Assembly (NCBI GenBank): GCA_022448525.1
Contig: JAKVCX010000004.1
Coordinates: 248,001 to 312,000 of the forward strand
Direction: 5' to 3'
From: Tenacibaculum sp.
Lineage (GTDB): Bacteria; Bacteroidota; Bacteroidia; Flavobacteriales; Flavobacteriaceae
Length of the DNA: 64,000 bases
Under the pieces are notes generated by a model that saw nothing but the letters and a program-made list of their open reading frames with translations, made no database searches and was not told the origin of the DNA. Both the position numbers and the translations under genes were made by a program. Within the stretch, counting starts at the first letter, position 1, and the number at the start of each line of letters is the position of its first letter. Below are positions 8,318 through 17,128 of this stretch, in pieces.

Positions 8318-9517
8318 ATGCATAAAACAATACCTACTTTTTTATCTGTTTTCGTTCTTTTCTTAACTTCTTGCAGTAGTGTTAAGTCAACTCAAAAAGC
8401 CATTAATTCCGGTAATTACGAAAAGGCAATTGGAATCGCAATTAAAAATCTTGAAAAGAATAAAACAAAGGAGAAAAATCAGCCTTATATAACAATGCTT
8501 CAAGATGCTTTTAAAAAAGCAACTGAAAGAGATATTGCTCGAATTGATTTTTTAGAGAAGGAGAATCAACCGCAAAACTTAAGGACTCTTTATGATTTGT
8601 ATAGAGGATTAAAAAATAGGCAAGAGCGTATAAAACCATTATTGCCGTTAAAAATATTGTCAACAGGTAGAAATGCTGAGTTTAAATTTGAAAATTACAA
8701 CGATGCTATTATCTCTGTAAAAGAGGATTATGCAACACATTTATATAATCAAGCAAAAGGTACTTTTGATCAGGCTAGAGGCAATAAAATGACTTACAGG
8801 TTAGCATACGATCAATTTAAAGACGTTTCTAGTATTTACCCCAACTTTAAAAACATTAATGAACTAATGCAAGAGTGTCATGATAAAGGTACCGATTTTG
8901 TTCATGTAGCTGTTTTTAATGAAACAGATCAATTAATTCCACGTCGTTTAGAAGAAGATTTGTTAGCAATTGATACTTATGAATTAAATGATTTCTGGAC
9001 TGTTTATCATTCTCGTAAAATGAGAAGAGTAAAGTATGATTTTGATTTAGAATTAAATTTTAGAAGAATTCTAGTATCACCTGAACAAATAAGGGAAAAA
9101 GAAGTCATCAGAGAAAAAGAAATTATTGATGGTTTTAAATATTTAAAAGATAGAAACGGAAACTTTGTTTTGGATAGCTTAGGCAAAAAGAAGAAAGTTG
9201 ATAACGTAGTTTTGGTACGTTGTAATTTCTATCGCTTTACACAATTCAAAAGAAGTAATGTTGAGGCAGTGGTAAAGTATATTGATAATAGAAATAATCA
9301 ATTAATAGATCAATTTCCTTTAGCAAGCGAATTTGTTTTTGAGCATAGTTATGCAGAGTATGATGGTGATAAAAGAGCATTAAACGATTCATACTTGGAT
9401 TTAATAAGGTTAGAAGCAGTTCCTTTTCCTTCAAATGAGCAAATGGTTTTTGACACCGGAACGGATATAAAACAAAAATTAAAAAGAATTATTAGAAGAA
9501 ATAAATTTAGGAATTAA
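8318..9517 (+). CDS. conserved lipoprotein of unknown function, TPR-like N-terminus
   Basis: A 399-residue protein with a lipoprotein signal (FVLFLTSCSS, lipobox LTSC). The first 200 residues are helical and TPR-like (IGIAIKNLEKNK, YDQFKDVSSIYPNF). The second half is predicted to be beta-rich. I do not recognise a named family. The stop codon directly abuts the GTG start of alkB, so the two are probably co-transcribed although the functions look unrelated. Confidence 0.65.
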   Translation: MHKTIPTFLSVFVLFLTSCSSVKSTQKAINSGNYEKAIGIAIKNLEKNKTKEKNQPYITMLQDAFKKATERDIARIDFLEKENQPQNLRTLYDLYRGLKNRQERIKPLLPLKILSTGRNAEFKFENYNDAIISVKEDYATHLYNQAKGTFDQARGNKMTYRLAYDQFKDVSSIYPNFKNINELMQECHDKGTDFVHVAVFNETDQLIPRRLEEDLLAIDTYELNDFWTVYHSRKMRRVKYDFDLELNFRRILVSPEQIREKEVIREKEIIDGFKYLKDRNGNFVLDSLGKKKKVDNVVLVRCNFYRFTQFKRSNVEAVVKYIDNRNNQLIDQFPLASEFVFEHSYAEYDGDKRALNDSYLDLIRLEAVPFPSNEQMVFDTGTDIKQKLKRIIRRNKFRN

Positions 9518-10123
9518 GTGGATTTATTCAATCAGTTTAATAAAGATTCAAATTTACTTCCTGAAGGTGGTGAAGTAAATTATTACGGTTGTGTGTTTTC
9601 GAAAAGTGAAGCAGATAAATTGTACAGTCATTTATTGAATGAAATTGAATGGAAAAATGATCAGGCAATTATATTTGGTAAATTAATTACCACTAAAAGA
9701 AAAGTAGCCTGGTACGCCGAGGAATCTTTTGAATATTCTTACTCAAATATTACCAAAGTAGCATTGAAGTTTACAGAGGAGTTATTGAAAATCAAAAAAC
9801 TTGTAGAGAAAGAAACAAATGAAACTTATAATTCATGCTTGCTGAATTTGTACCATGATGGGGCAGAAGGGATGGCTTGGCATAGTGATGGAGAAAAGGA
9901 TTTAAAAAAGAACGGAGCGATTGCTTCAGTTACTTTTGGTGCTGAACGGAAATTTGCATTTAAAAATAAACGAACCAAGGAAGTAGTTTCTTTAGTACTT
10001 CAACATGGTTCGTTATTAGTTATGAAAGGAGAAACTCAAACGAATTGGTTACATCGATTGCCTCCTACAAAAAAGATAAACCATCCACGGATAAATTTAA
10101 CCTTTAGGACGATTGTGTCTTAA
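9518..10123 (+). CDS. alkB: AlkB-like 2-oxoglutarate/Fe(II)-dependent dioxygenase
   Basis: A 201-residue DNA or RNA alkylation repair dioxygenase that oxidatively removes methyl-type lesions. The iron triad is H122-x-D124 (W-H-S-D-G) and H179 (W-L-H-R). The 2-oxoglutarate-binding RxNxTxR motif is R191-I-N-L-T-F-R197. The start is a GTG directly after the TAA of the upstream lipoprotein gene. The stop shares a palindromic TTAA with the convergent GIN-domain gene. Length resembles small AlkB homologues (ALKBH2/3-like) more than E. coli AlkB. No adaptive-response gene is nearby. Confidence 0.92.
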   Translation: MDLFNQFNKDSNLLPEGGEVNYYGCVFSKSEADKLYSHLLNEIEWKNDQAIIFGKLITTKRKVAWYAEESFEYSYSNITKVALKFTEELLKIKKLVEKETNETYNSCLLNLYHDGAEGMAWHSDGEKDLKKNGAIASVTFGAERKFAFKNKRTKEVVSLVLQHGSLLVMKGETQTNWLHRLPPTKKINHPRINLTFRTIVS

Positions 10124-10845
10124 TCTCTTTTTACAACATCTCCAGATCCTACAGAGTTTGTATCAATATATTTAGCATCTCCTTTATAGTAAACACTACC
10201 AGAACCTGCAATACTTGCTTTAATTCTTTCAGAAACAGTTGCTTCTACATCACCTGAACCCGCAACACTAACCGATAAAGTGTTTACATCTAAATTGTAA
10301 GCTCTCACATTTCCTGAACCTGCAATTGAACATTTAAGCTCTTTTCCATTTCCTTTTAAATCGATATTTCCAGAACCTCCGATTGAAGCTTTAATTTTTT
10401 TTGCGTTAACAGGTGCTTTTATACTTCCAGAACCACCGACTGAAAAGCTAACATTATTACCTTTTACTGTATTTTTAGCAATAATACTACCTGAACCTCC
10501 AAGAGCAACACCATCAATATCTTCAAAAGGAACTGTAACAGTTAATTTTCTGCGTGTTTTGATATTCGTGTTTCTTTTTACCTTTATTTTAAGAGTTCCA
10601 TTTTTAACTTCAGTTATAATGTATGGTAAGATGTTTTCTTCTCCTTCGAGTGTAATTTTTCCTTCTTTACCACTAACTAGAATAACGTCAAAAGAACCAC
10701 TTAAACTTACCTCGTCAAATGAACCTACATTTCGTTTTTCAGTAATTACATTTCCGTTTCCTTTTACCTTTTTTGAATTCCACCAACTTTGAGCGAAAAT
10801 CGTTGTGCTATTTAAAATTAATAGTGCTAATAATAGTTTTTTCAT
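10120..10845 (-). CDS. GIN-domain (DUF2807) secreted protein
   Basis: A 241-residue exported protein: signal peptide ending near TTIFAQ, then a DUF2807 putative auto-transporter adhesin head domain. The mature part has a ladder of G-S-G motifs every 18-20 residues (GGSGSI, VGGSGSI, IGGSGNI, IAGSGNV, VAGSGDV, IAGSGSV, VGSGDV), as expected of a right-handed beta-helix. Despite the family name it has no transporter domain. Its function is unknown; homologues are common in Bacteroidota envelopes. It ends in a 4-base overlap with alkB and has no separate terminator. Confidence 0.85.
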   Translation of the reverse strand: MKKLLLALLILNSTTIFAQSWWNSKKVKGNGNVITEKRNVGSFDEVSLSGSFDVILVSGKEGKITLEGEENILPYIITEVKNGTLKIKVKRNTNIKTRRKLTVTVPFEDIDGVALGGSGSIIAKNTVKGNNVSFSVGGSGSIKAPVNAKKIKASIGGSGNIDLKGNGKELKCSIAGSGNVRAYNLDVNTLSVSVAGSGDVEATVSERIKASIAGSGSVYYKGDAKYIDTNSVGSGDVVKRD

Positions 10846-10881
10846 TTTTTATCTTAAATTTAAGTTTAATTACTATTTCTA

Positions 10882-11553
10882 TTGAAGTCCCAAATTATAA
10901 ATACTAAAATCACTACGTTTTTAAAGTTTCTTTATATAACAACTTCTATCCTTGTTGGATACGCATTAGCTGTAGAGAATGTTAATTTGGAATTTGCGAT
11001 TAAACTTGTTGCGTTATTTTCTTTGGCGTTTCTATATCTTGAAACCACGCTTAAGGTTAATCACTGGTACATAATAATTTTATTATTTTCAATTATATCG
11101 GACTCCTTGTTTATTTTTGATGAGTTTTATTTTCCTGCGCTTGCTTTTCTGATACTTAATAGATTCTTGTACATTATTATTATTCGAAGAACCTTTTTTC
11201 CATATTCACCAGGTATTTTATTCCTTTATTCAATTCCTTTTCTTCTTACTTTTTTTATGATTTACTTCCTGATTTATGAATATTTAATTGATATTCAGAT
11301 TTCAGCATTTCTTTTAGGAGTAGTTTCGGTTTTTCTGATGTTGTTTACCTACTTAAACTTTCTAAAGAAGAATAATAAAAGAGCCAAATACTATTTTTTC
11401 GGTACCACTTTAATGCCTTTTGCTGATATATTAATGGCTATTTCAAATTACATAGATGACCATTTTATTTATGTTGTAATTTATCACCTGATGTATTATG
11501 TGGCACGTTTTTACATTTACAAAGCCATGGTTATGCATCGAAATAAATATTAA
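10882..11553 (+). CDS. YhhN/TMEM86-like multi-pass membrane protein (possible lysoplasmalogenase)
   Basis: A 223-residue very hydrophobic protein with about seven or eight membrane helices. The start must be the TTG at 10882, because an in-frame stop lies shortly upstream and the first ATG is far inside. The segments ISDSLFIFDEFYF and PFADILMAISNYID, with polar residues inside membrane helices, resemble the conserved acidic positions of the YhhN family, which in animals hydrolyses lysoplasmalogens. The match is by pattern only and the enzyme activity is uncertain. The stop overlaps the convergent DUF4097 gene by TTAA. Confidence 0.6.
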   Translation: MKSQIINTKITTFLKFLYITTSILVGYALAVENVNLEFAIKLVALFSLAFLYLETTLKVNHWYIIILLFSIISDSLFIFDEFYFPALAFLILNRFLYIIIIRRTFFPYSPGILFLYSIPFLLTFFMIYFLIYEYLIDIQISAFLLGVVSVFLMLFTYLNFLKKNNKRAKYYFFGTTLMPFADILMAISNYIDDHFIYVVIYHLMYYVARFYIYKAMVMHRNKY

Positions 11554-12632
11554 TCAATCAGTTTTAAAGAAACACCACCATAACTTGATCTGATTTTTAC
11601 AATAGATTTACCATCTCCTTTACCAAAAACACCTTCGTAATATTTTTTTGTAGATTTTTTTATTGATTTAAATGTTTCTGTAGATTCTTCAGGATAATTA
11701 AAACTAGCAAAACCTAAATCTACCGTAAATTTAAAATTATTGTCAGATGCAGTTCCTAGCTTAATTCCAGCATAACTACCATCAATAACTACATTACTGA
11801 ATCCTTTTACTAGTTCTTTAACTCTTAAACCTCCGTAATCTGTATCAATTCTTAAACTTTCTCTAAGTTTTCCAATACGCATCCCAGCATAATCTGAATT
11901 TCCATCAACTGTATATGCATCTGTTATAGAAATGCTTCCGTAGTCGCAATTAAAATCAACCGTATCGGCATTTCCAATTTTAACTCCGCTGTAATCTGCA
12001 TTTACACGTACTTTATCAGTCTTATCTATTGTTAATTTTGAATAATCCGCATTAACACTTCCTGACTTCATGTAGTTTATGTTAGAGTTACCACAGTAAT
12101 CAAGTTCTATTGTGTTGTTTGGGTTTGATAATTTGTCTATTTGTATAGAACCATAATCACAATTAATATTTGCTTTTCCTTCTAAAATATCTAAATCAAT
12201 ATTCCCATATTTATTATTTAAATCTGCATTATTGGTAACTGGCATTTTTATATAATAATTGATTTTATAGTTCAAGTTATTATTATTACTTCCCCACCAA
12301 CTCCAGCTAGATTTTATACTTTCTATAATAGTTTTAGCTTCTACAAGACTTTCAGTTGCTTCGAATTCAATGTTAATAGCATTTAACTTTTCATTGACCT
12401 TATCTTCATTTTTCCCTTTAACTGTAATTTTCACATCAATTTCAACAGTGTTTTTATCCCAAGTTGTTACATTAACATTACCATACTTGTTTTTAATGTA
12501 CACTGTTGCGTTGCTGTTTACATTAAATTTTTTGCTTATAGTTTTAGATTTCTCATGCTTCTTTATAGGAGCTCCGAATAAAAAAAGTGGAGACAACAAT
12601 AATGCAATGACTATTTTGTTAAATTGTTTCAT
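11550..12632 (-). CDS. DUF4097-type putative adhesin, secreted
   Basis: A 360-residue exported protein. After a signal peptide (MKQFNKIVIALLLSPLFLFGA) it begins with the DUF4097 pattern NATVYIKNKYGNVNVTTWD. It continues with repeated short strands of the type D-Y-G-S-I, D-Y-S-G-V, D-Y-A-G-M, D-Y-G-G-L, S-Y-A-G-I, about 18-22 residues apart, which suggests a beta-helix. It is the last gene of the second ECF operon and overlaps the putative anti-sigma gene by 14 bases. It could be the envelope output or sensor of that system. Function is unknown. Confidence 0.78.
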   Translation of the reverse strand: MKQFNKIVIALLLSPLFLFGAPIKKHEKSKTISKKFNVNSNATVYIKNKYGNVNVTTWDKNTVEIDVKITVKGKNEDKVNEKLNAINIEFEATESLVEAKTIIESIKSSWSWWGSNNNNLNYKINYYIKMPVTNNADLNNKYGNIDLDILEGKANINCDYGSIQIDKLSNPNNTIELDYCGNSNINYMKSGSVNADYSKLTIDKTDKVRVNADYSGVKIGNADTVDFNCDYGSISITDAYTVDGNSDYAGMRIGKLRESLRIDTDYGGLRVKELVKGFSNVVIDGSYAGIKLGTASDNNFKFTVDLGFASFNYPEESTETFKSIKKSTKKYYEGVFGKGDGKSIVKIRSSYGGVSLKLID

Positions 12633-13149
12633 TAAACTCTATATTTTGATTGGTTGGATTTTTTAATCTTTCAAGCAAAGACTGCAGGCTTTGAAGAATT
12701 TTTAAGCGTTGTTGGTAATTAGTTACCATTGCTTGTATAACTTGTTCCTCATTTCCTTTAAACTGTAAGTCTTTAACGTAATTTTGATAATGTTCTTCTA
12801 ACTCTTCAATGTCATCAAGAGCATCTTCAATAATTGTTTCTGTATCTAGTGTTCTATATTTTTCAATCTCTCTTAATTCTTGATTAATTGCATTTACAAA
12901 GAACATTTGTGTTTCTCCCATTTCAGGACTAATATCTTCAATGCTGAACTCAGATTTAGTTGAAAATTGCGTTCCAAAATAAAAACCTATTAATAAAACC
13001 ACAGATGCAGCTACTGATAACCACTGAAAAGAGATTCCCTTTCTTTTTGGTTGCTCTAATTTTCTTAAAAAACGATCTTCATGGCCAGAGTGTGGCTCAA
13101 AAATGTCCAAATCATTATTCGACAAAAACTCCTTCATTTTATCTTCCAT
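12619..13149 (-). CDS. putative anti-sigma factor, single-pass membrane protein
   Basis: A 176-residue protein: about 40 soluble residues, one membrane helix near residues 42-60 (FQWLSVAASVVLLIGFYFG), and a periplasmic helical, coiled-coil-like part rich in Glu, Leu and Gln. The helix resembles the WLSVAASFALL segment of the putative anti-sigma factor at 4012-4488. The ATG used overlaps the sigma stop by 11 bases; a second in-frame ATG (13137) just after that stop is also possible. Anti-sigma function is inferred from position and topology. Confidence 0.7.
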   Translation of the reverse strand: MEDKMKEFLSNNDLDIFEPHSGHEDRFLRKLEQPKRKGISFQWLSVAASVVLLIGFYFGTQFSTKSEFSIEDISPEMGETQMFFVNAINQELREIEKYRTLDTETIIEDALDDIEELEEHYQNYVKDLQFKGNEEQVIQAMVTNYQQRLKILQSLQSLLERLKNPTNQNIEFNETI

Positions 13150-13708
13150 ACATACTTACTTTAGGGTTCTCTTTGAGTAAAATCTGTTGTAATTTCTTTT
13201 TAGCTCTGGAAATAGTTGTTCTAACATTTTCATTTGAATAATTTAGAATAGCAGCTATTTCTTCGTTATCAAAACCTTCAATTAAATTGAGGTTTAAAAT
13301 AATCCTATAGTTATCTTTTAAACTATTAATTGTATTCAAAATATTTTGTACACCTAAAACTTCGTAGTTTAAATCAATTCCAGAATCTATTTCGTCATCA
13401 GAAACAATTTCCATTTTAACTTCTGAATATCTATTATTCTTTTTCAACTGGGTTAAACTTTTATTTATAACTATTCTTTTCAACCAAGCTCCAAAGGCAA
13501 CTTCACCTTTAAATGTACTGAGCTTGTTAAAAGCTGTTAAAAAAGCTTCTTGCATCAAATCTTCTGCTTCAAATTCATCTCTTAAAATTCTATAGGCAGT
13601 GTTATACATAGCTTTGTAATATTGCCTATACAATTGCATTTGAGCTGAGTGGTCTCCTTTTTTACAGCGTTCGATTAGTTGGTTAATATTTAGTTTTTCA
13701 GTGTTCAA
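13139..13708 (-). CDS. RNA polymerase sigma factor, ECF type
   Basis: A 189-residue ECF factor. Region 2 is at about residues 20-90 (YNTAYRILRDEFEAEDLMQEAFLTAF, then W-L-K-R-I-V-I-N). Region 4 is at about 120-180 (YRIILNLNLIEGFDNEEIAAIL with RTTISRAKKKL as recognition helix). It heads an operon with a membrane anti-sigma candidate and a DUF4097 protein. The upstream GTAAC-N16-TGTC element (13731-13755) is spaced like that of the first sigma operon. It is not close in sequence to the sigma factor at 3516-4025, so they are separate systems. Confidence 0.92.
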   Translation of the reverse strand: MNTEKLNINQLIERCKKGDHSAQMQLYRQYYKAMYNTAYRILRDEFEAEDLMQEAFLTAFNKLSTFKGEVAFGAWLKRIVINKSLTQLKKNNRYSEVKMEIVSDDEIDSGIDLNYEVLGVQNILNTINSLKDNYRIILNLNLIEGFDNEEIAAILNYSNENVRTTISRAKKKLQQILLKENPKVSMYGR

Positions 13709-13730
13709 AAAATATCTTTTCTATGGTAAA

Positions 13731-13755
13731 GACACATCACATTTTAACTTGTTAC
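13731..13755 (-). promoter_or_regulatory. putative ECF-sigma promoter of the second sigma operon
   Basis: On the minus strand, GTAAC (13755-13751), a 16-base spacer, then TGTC (13734-13731), 22 bases before the sigma start codon. The spacer length equals that at 3420-3444. Confidence 0.55.
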
Positions 13756-13841
13756 AGTTTTTTGAAAAATTAATTAAAAATGTTTGATAAAATTGTTAGT
13801 AAACAGATGAATCAATAATTTAAATTTATTAAAATATCTTC

Positions 13842-13849
13842 TATATTTG
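13842..13849 (+). promoter_or_regulatory. -7 box of the HMG-CoA lyase gene; probable leaderless start
   Basis: TATATTTG matches TAnnTTTG. Only five bases separate it from the ATG at 13855, so transcription should begin at or next to the start codon. Confidence 0.6.
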
Positions 13850-13854
13850 GCATA

Positions 13855-14724
13855 ATGATTGAAGAAGTTAAGTTAATAGAATGCCCTAGAGATGCAATGC
13901 AAGGAATAAAAAGTCATTTTATTCCTACAGAACTAAAAGCAAAATATATCAATTCACTCTTAAAAGTAGGTTTTGATACAATTGATTTTGGGAGTTTTGT
14001 ATCTCCAAAAGCGATTCCTCAAATGAGAGATACAGATAAAGTTTTAAATCTACTTGATCTTTCTTCAACCAGAAGTAAGTTATTAGCTATTGTAGCTAAT
14101 GTGAGAGGAGCAAATGATGCTTGTGCTTTTGAAGAAATTGATTATTTGGGATATCCATTTTCAATTTCGGAGAATTTTCAAATGAGAAATACGCATAAAA
14201 CAATTTCAGAATCTATTGATATATTAAAAGATATTTTAAACATAGCAACGAGGAATAACAAACAAGTAGTTGCTTATTTATCAATGGGCTTCGGAAACCC
14301 TTATGGAGATCCTTGGAATGTTGAAATTGTTGCAGAATGGACAGAAAAACTTGCAAATTACGGAGTTAAAATTGTATCTTTGTCTGACACCGTTGGTAGT
14401 TCAACTCCCGACGTTATAGATTATTTGTTCTCAAGTTTGATCCCCCAGTACCCGCAAATTGAGTTCGGAGCACATCTACATACTACTCCAGATAAGTGGT
14501 TTGAAAAGATTGACAGTGCTTATAAAGCAGGTTGCAGAAGGTTCGACGGAGCAATTAAAGGTTATGGAGGTTGTCCCATGGCCAAAGATGAATTGACCGG
14601 CAATATGCCTATGGAAAAAATGTTGTCATATTTTACCACAAATAAAGTCAATACAAATACAAAACCAATGAGTTTTGAAAGTGCTTATAATAAAGCTTTA
14701 GATGTTTTTAATTTTATTGGATAA
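13855..14724 (+). CDS. mvaB: hydroxymethylglutaryl-CoA lyase
   Basis: A 289-residue TIM-barrel lyase of the HMGL-like family that cleaves HMG-CoA to acetyl-CoA and acetoacetate, the last step of leucine breakdown. Family motifs: an N-terminal V-K-L-I-E-C-P-R-D (the catalytic E-x-x-R-D region), I-D-F-G-S-F-V-S-P-K, the metal-ligand H-L-H in FGAHLHTTP, and the signature G-G-C-P-M-A carrying the catalytic cysteine. Length is normal. Other HMGL-family synthases are less likely because of GGCPMA. It overlaps the next gene by one base (TAATG), and the promoter suggests a leaderless mRNA. Confidence 0.88.
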   Translation: MIEEVKLIECPRDAMQGIKSHFIPTELKAKYINSLLKVGFDTIDFGSFVSPKAIPQMRDTDKVLNLLDLSSTRSKLLAIVANVRGANDACAFEEIDYLGYPFSISENFQMRNTHKTISESIDILKDILNIATRNNKQVVAYLSMGFGNPYGDPWNVEIVAEWTEKLANYGVKIVSLSDTVGSSTPDVIDYLFSSLIPQYPQIEFGAHLHTTPDKWFEKIDSAYKAGCRRFDGAIKGYGGCPMAKDELTGNMPMEKMLSYFTTNKVNTNTKPMSFESAYNKALDVFNFIG

Positions 14725-15536
14725 TGAAAATTAAATTTTTAACACTTTTCTTCTTTGGAGCTACATTTTTCTCGGGATTGCACGAGGATAATGATGTTAC
14801 CTTAGGTTCATGGGAAATTAAAAATGGTATTTTCATTGAAACTAATGATGAAGAAACCAATATAGCACGATACAATTGGAACATTTTCTACAATATGTTT
14901 CCTAAAAGAATTACGCAACGTTACATCAAGAAATTAGTTTTAATGACTGATGGAGAAGATGAAAAAACTGGTGCATTAGGAGCTTTGAATGAAAAGAATA
15001 ATGAATGGCAACTTGTTTTAGATCCAATTGATGTAGATTTTACAAGCCAAGATAATACTAGAATTTCACAATCGATTTACACATTAGTTCATGAGTTTGG
15101 TCATTTATTAACTTTGAATCATACTCAAATCAAACCTGCCAAAAGGAGAAAGCAAGAAAAGGGTGATCCTTACGTGACTATTGAAGGTGTAGCAACTAAA
15201 GACAGTTACATTAACAAATTCGTGGAGGAATTTTGGGGAGGTGGACTCCTAACTGAATGGGATAAGATTCAAAAGAATTTTTGTATGACTGAGCAGAAAA
15301 GTTGTTTAGAAAAGCTTTACGGTTTGTATAAAGATAATTATACTGATTTCTTAACAGATTACGCAGCAGAAAGTCCTGAAGAAGATATAGCAGAAAGTTG
15401 GACAGCTTTTGTTTTAGGAGAGAAATATGATAATCCACAAACAATCGCGGAGAAGAAAGTGAATTTCTTTTATCAGTTTGAAGAGCTTGTTTATTACAGA
15501 AAAGTAATTAAAAAAAATATTCGCAAATATCAATAG
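14724..15536 (+). CDS. putative zinc metallopeptidase, exported
   Basis: A 270-residue protein with a hydrophobic N-terminal signal (MKIKFLTLFFFGATFFSG). It contains H-E-F-G-H-L-L-T-L-N-H, an HExxH with a third His six residues on. That is metzincin spacing, except that the usual glycine is Thr. A later A-E-S-P-E-E-D-I-A-E-S-W stretch resembles the conserved acidic segment of other bacterial putative zinc peptidases and could instead supply a Glu ligand. No known family is clearly recognised. The start overlaps the mvaB stop by one base, so the two are co-transcribed. Confidence 0.7.
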   Translation: MKIKFLTLFFFGATFFSGLHEDNDVTLGSWEIKNGIFIETNDEETNIARYNWNIFYNMFPKRITQRYIKKLVLMTDGEDEKTGALGALNEKNNEWQLVLDPIDVDFTSQDNTRISQSIYTLVHEFGHLLTLNHTQIKPAKRRKQEKGDPYVTIEGVATKDSYINKFVEEFWGGGLLTEWDKIQKNFCMTEQKSCLEKLYGLYKDNYTDFLTDYAAESPEEDIAESWTAFVLGEKYDNPQTIAEKKVNFFYQFEELVYYRKVIKKNIRKYQ

Positions 15537-15548
15537 TAGCCTTAAGCT

Positions 15549-17102
15549 ATGACTAACTTCAAAAAGCTTCTGCTTTTATCCTTTTCCTTTATTATTTTAT
15601 TTTCATGTAAAAAATCTGAGAATAATAATACTCAACAGATTCCTAAATACGGGTTTTTAAAAGATTCTAATAAACTTTATTTCAGTATCGTTCAATTGAA
15701 TGATGTGTATGAGATTTCTCCTATACAAGGAGGTAAGTATGGTGGAATGGCCCGTGTCGCAACAATTTATAAACAGGAAAAGAAGAATAATCCTAATACT
15801 TTACTAATGTTAGCTGGAGATTTTTTAAATCCATCTCTTTTAGGTACAATTAAAGTTAACGGAGAAAGGGTAAGAGGAAAACAAATGGTTGAAGTTATGA
15901 ATGCTATGGATTTTGATTTAGTGGCATTCGGAAATCATGAGTTTGATTTAAGCTATGACAATTTACAAAAAAGAATAAACGAGAGTAATTTCGATTGGAT
16001 TTCGTCAAACGTTTATCATAATGTAGATGGAAAAGAAGAATATTTTTACAAAGAAATTACTAGTAATAAAGAAAACGTCAAACAGACTTATATAAAAGAA
16101 TTCTCAAACGGTAATAAAAAAGTTCGTTTAGGTTTTATAAGTGTTTGCATTCCTTCAAATCCTAGAAGTTATGTTAGATATACAGATATGTTTAACGAAG
16201 CTAAAAAAGCATATGATGAAGTAAGTAAAGAGGTTGATGTTGTTTTAGGTTTAACTCACGTTAAAATAGAACATGACAGAAAGATAGCAGAAATGCTACC
16301 TAACATCCCTCTAATAATGGGTGGTCATGAGCATACCAATAAATACGAAAAGGTTGGTTCTTCTTTAATTACAAAAGCAGATGCCAATGCAAAAACGATT
16401 TATATTCATCGTTTTGAGTATGATCCAAAAAGTAAAAAACTGAGATTTAATTCTGAATTAAAAACAGTAGATGAAAAAATTAAGTCTGATTTAAAGGTTG
16501 GAAAAGTTGTAGATAAGTGGGAGAGTATTCTAGCTAATGAAATTAAGGAAATTGTCCCTAATCCAAACGAAATAGTTTTTCACGCAAAAGAACCATTAGA
16601 TGCTAGAGATACGCCAATTAGATCGAAACAGACTAATATGGGTGAAATTGTTGCCGCATCAATGAGTAATGCATTTGATAATGAAGTAGATTGTGCACTT
16701 GTTAATGGTGGTTCTATTCGAATAGATGATGAATTATTCGGAGATATATCAGCAGTTGATATATTCAGAGTTTTACCATATGGTGGAGCAATTCTGAAGG
16801 TAAAACTCAAGGGAAAGTTACTTAAAGAGGTTCTTGACTTTGGCAGAAAAGCGAGTGGAACAGGAGCTTATTTACAACGTTACAATGTTCAGTTGGAAAA
16901 CGATATTTGGAAGTTAAAGAATTCGATAATAGTTGATAATAAAACATATACCGTTGCCTTTTCAGATTACTTATTGAAAGGTTTTGATATTCCTTTTTTG
17001 AAGCGATCTAATAGTCAAGTTATTGATATTTATACTCCTACAAAAGAAGAGCAAGCTTCAGATATTCGAAAAGCTGTGATTACTTATCTAAAATCAAAAT
17101 AA
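15549..17102 (+). CDS. 5'-nucleotidase/metallophosphatase family lipoprotein
   Basis: A 517-residue periplasmic lipoprotein (lipobox LFSC) of the UshA/5'-nucleotidase type, expected to hydrolyse nucleotides or related phosphoesters. N-terminal metallophosphatase motifs: Q-L-N-D-V-Y, L-A-G-D-F, F-G-N-H-E-F-D, G-L-T-H-V and G-G-H-E-H. The C-terminal substrate domain has G-E-I-V-A-A-S-M, V-N-G-G-S-I-R and V-L-P-Y-G-G. The first motif is NDVY rather than the classical NDxH, a known variant subgroup whose substrate may differ. It follows the metallopeptidase gene after 12 bases and probably ends that operon. Confidence 0.87.
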   Translation: MTNFKKLLLLSFSFIILFSCKKSENNNTQQIPKYGFLKDSNKLYFSIVQLNDVYEISPIQGGKYGGMARVATIYKQEKKNNPNTLLMLAGDFLNPSLLGTIKVNGERVRGKQMVEVMNAMDFDLVAFGNHEFDLSYDNLQKRINESNFDWISSNVYHNVDGKEEYFYKEITSNKENVKQTYIKEFSNGNKKVRLGFISVCIPSNPRSYVRYTDMFNEAKKAYDEVSKEVDVVLGLTHVKIEHDRKIAEMLPNIPLIMGGHEHTNKYEKVGSSLITKADANAKTIYIHRFEYDPKSKKLRFNSELKTVDEKIKSDLKVGKVVDKWESILANEIKEIVPNPNEIVFHAKEPLDARDTPIRSKQTNMGEIVAASMSNAFDNEVDCALVNGGSIRIDDELFGDISAVDIFRVLPYGGAILKVKLKGKLLKEVLDFGRKASGTGAYLQRYNVQLENDIWKLKNSIIVDNKTYTVAFSDYLLKGFDIPFLKRSNSQVIDIYTPTKEEQASDIRKAVITYLKSK

Positions 17103-17128
17103 TTTATTTTAAATTAATCTAAATAATA

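Noticed and set aside
10120..10845. GSG repeats as a collagen-like or RTX protein
   Set aside because: The motif recurs every 18-20 residues with alternating hydrophobic strands, as in DUF2807 beta-helices, and lacks GXY or RTX nonapeptides.
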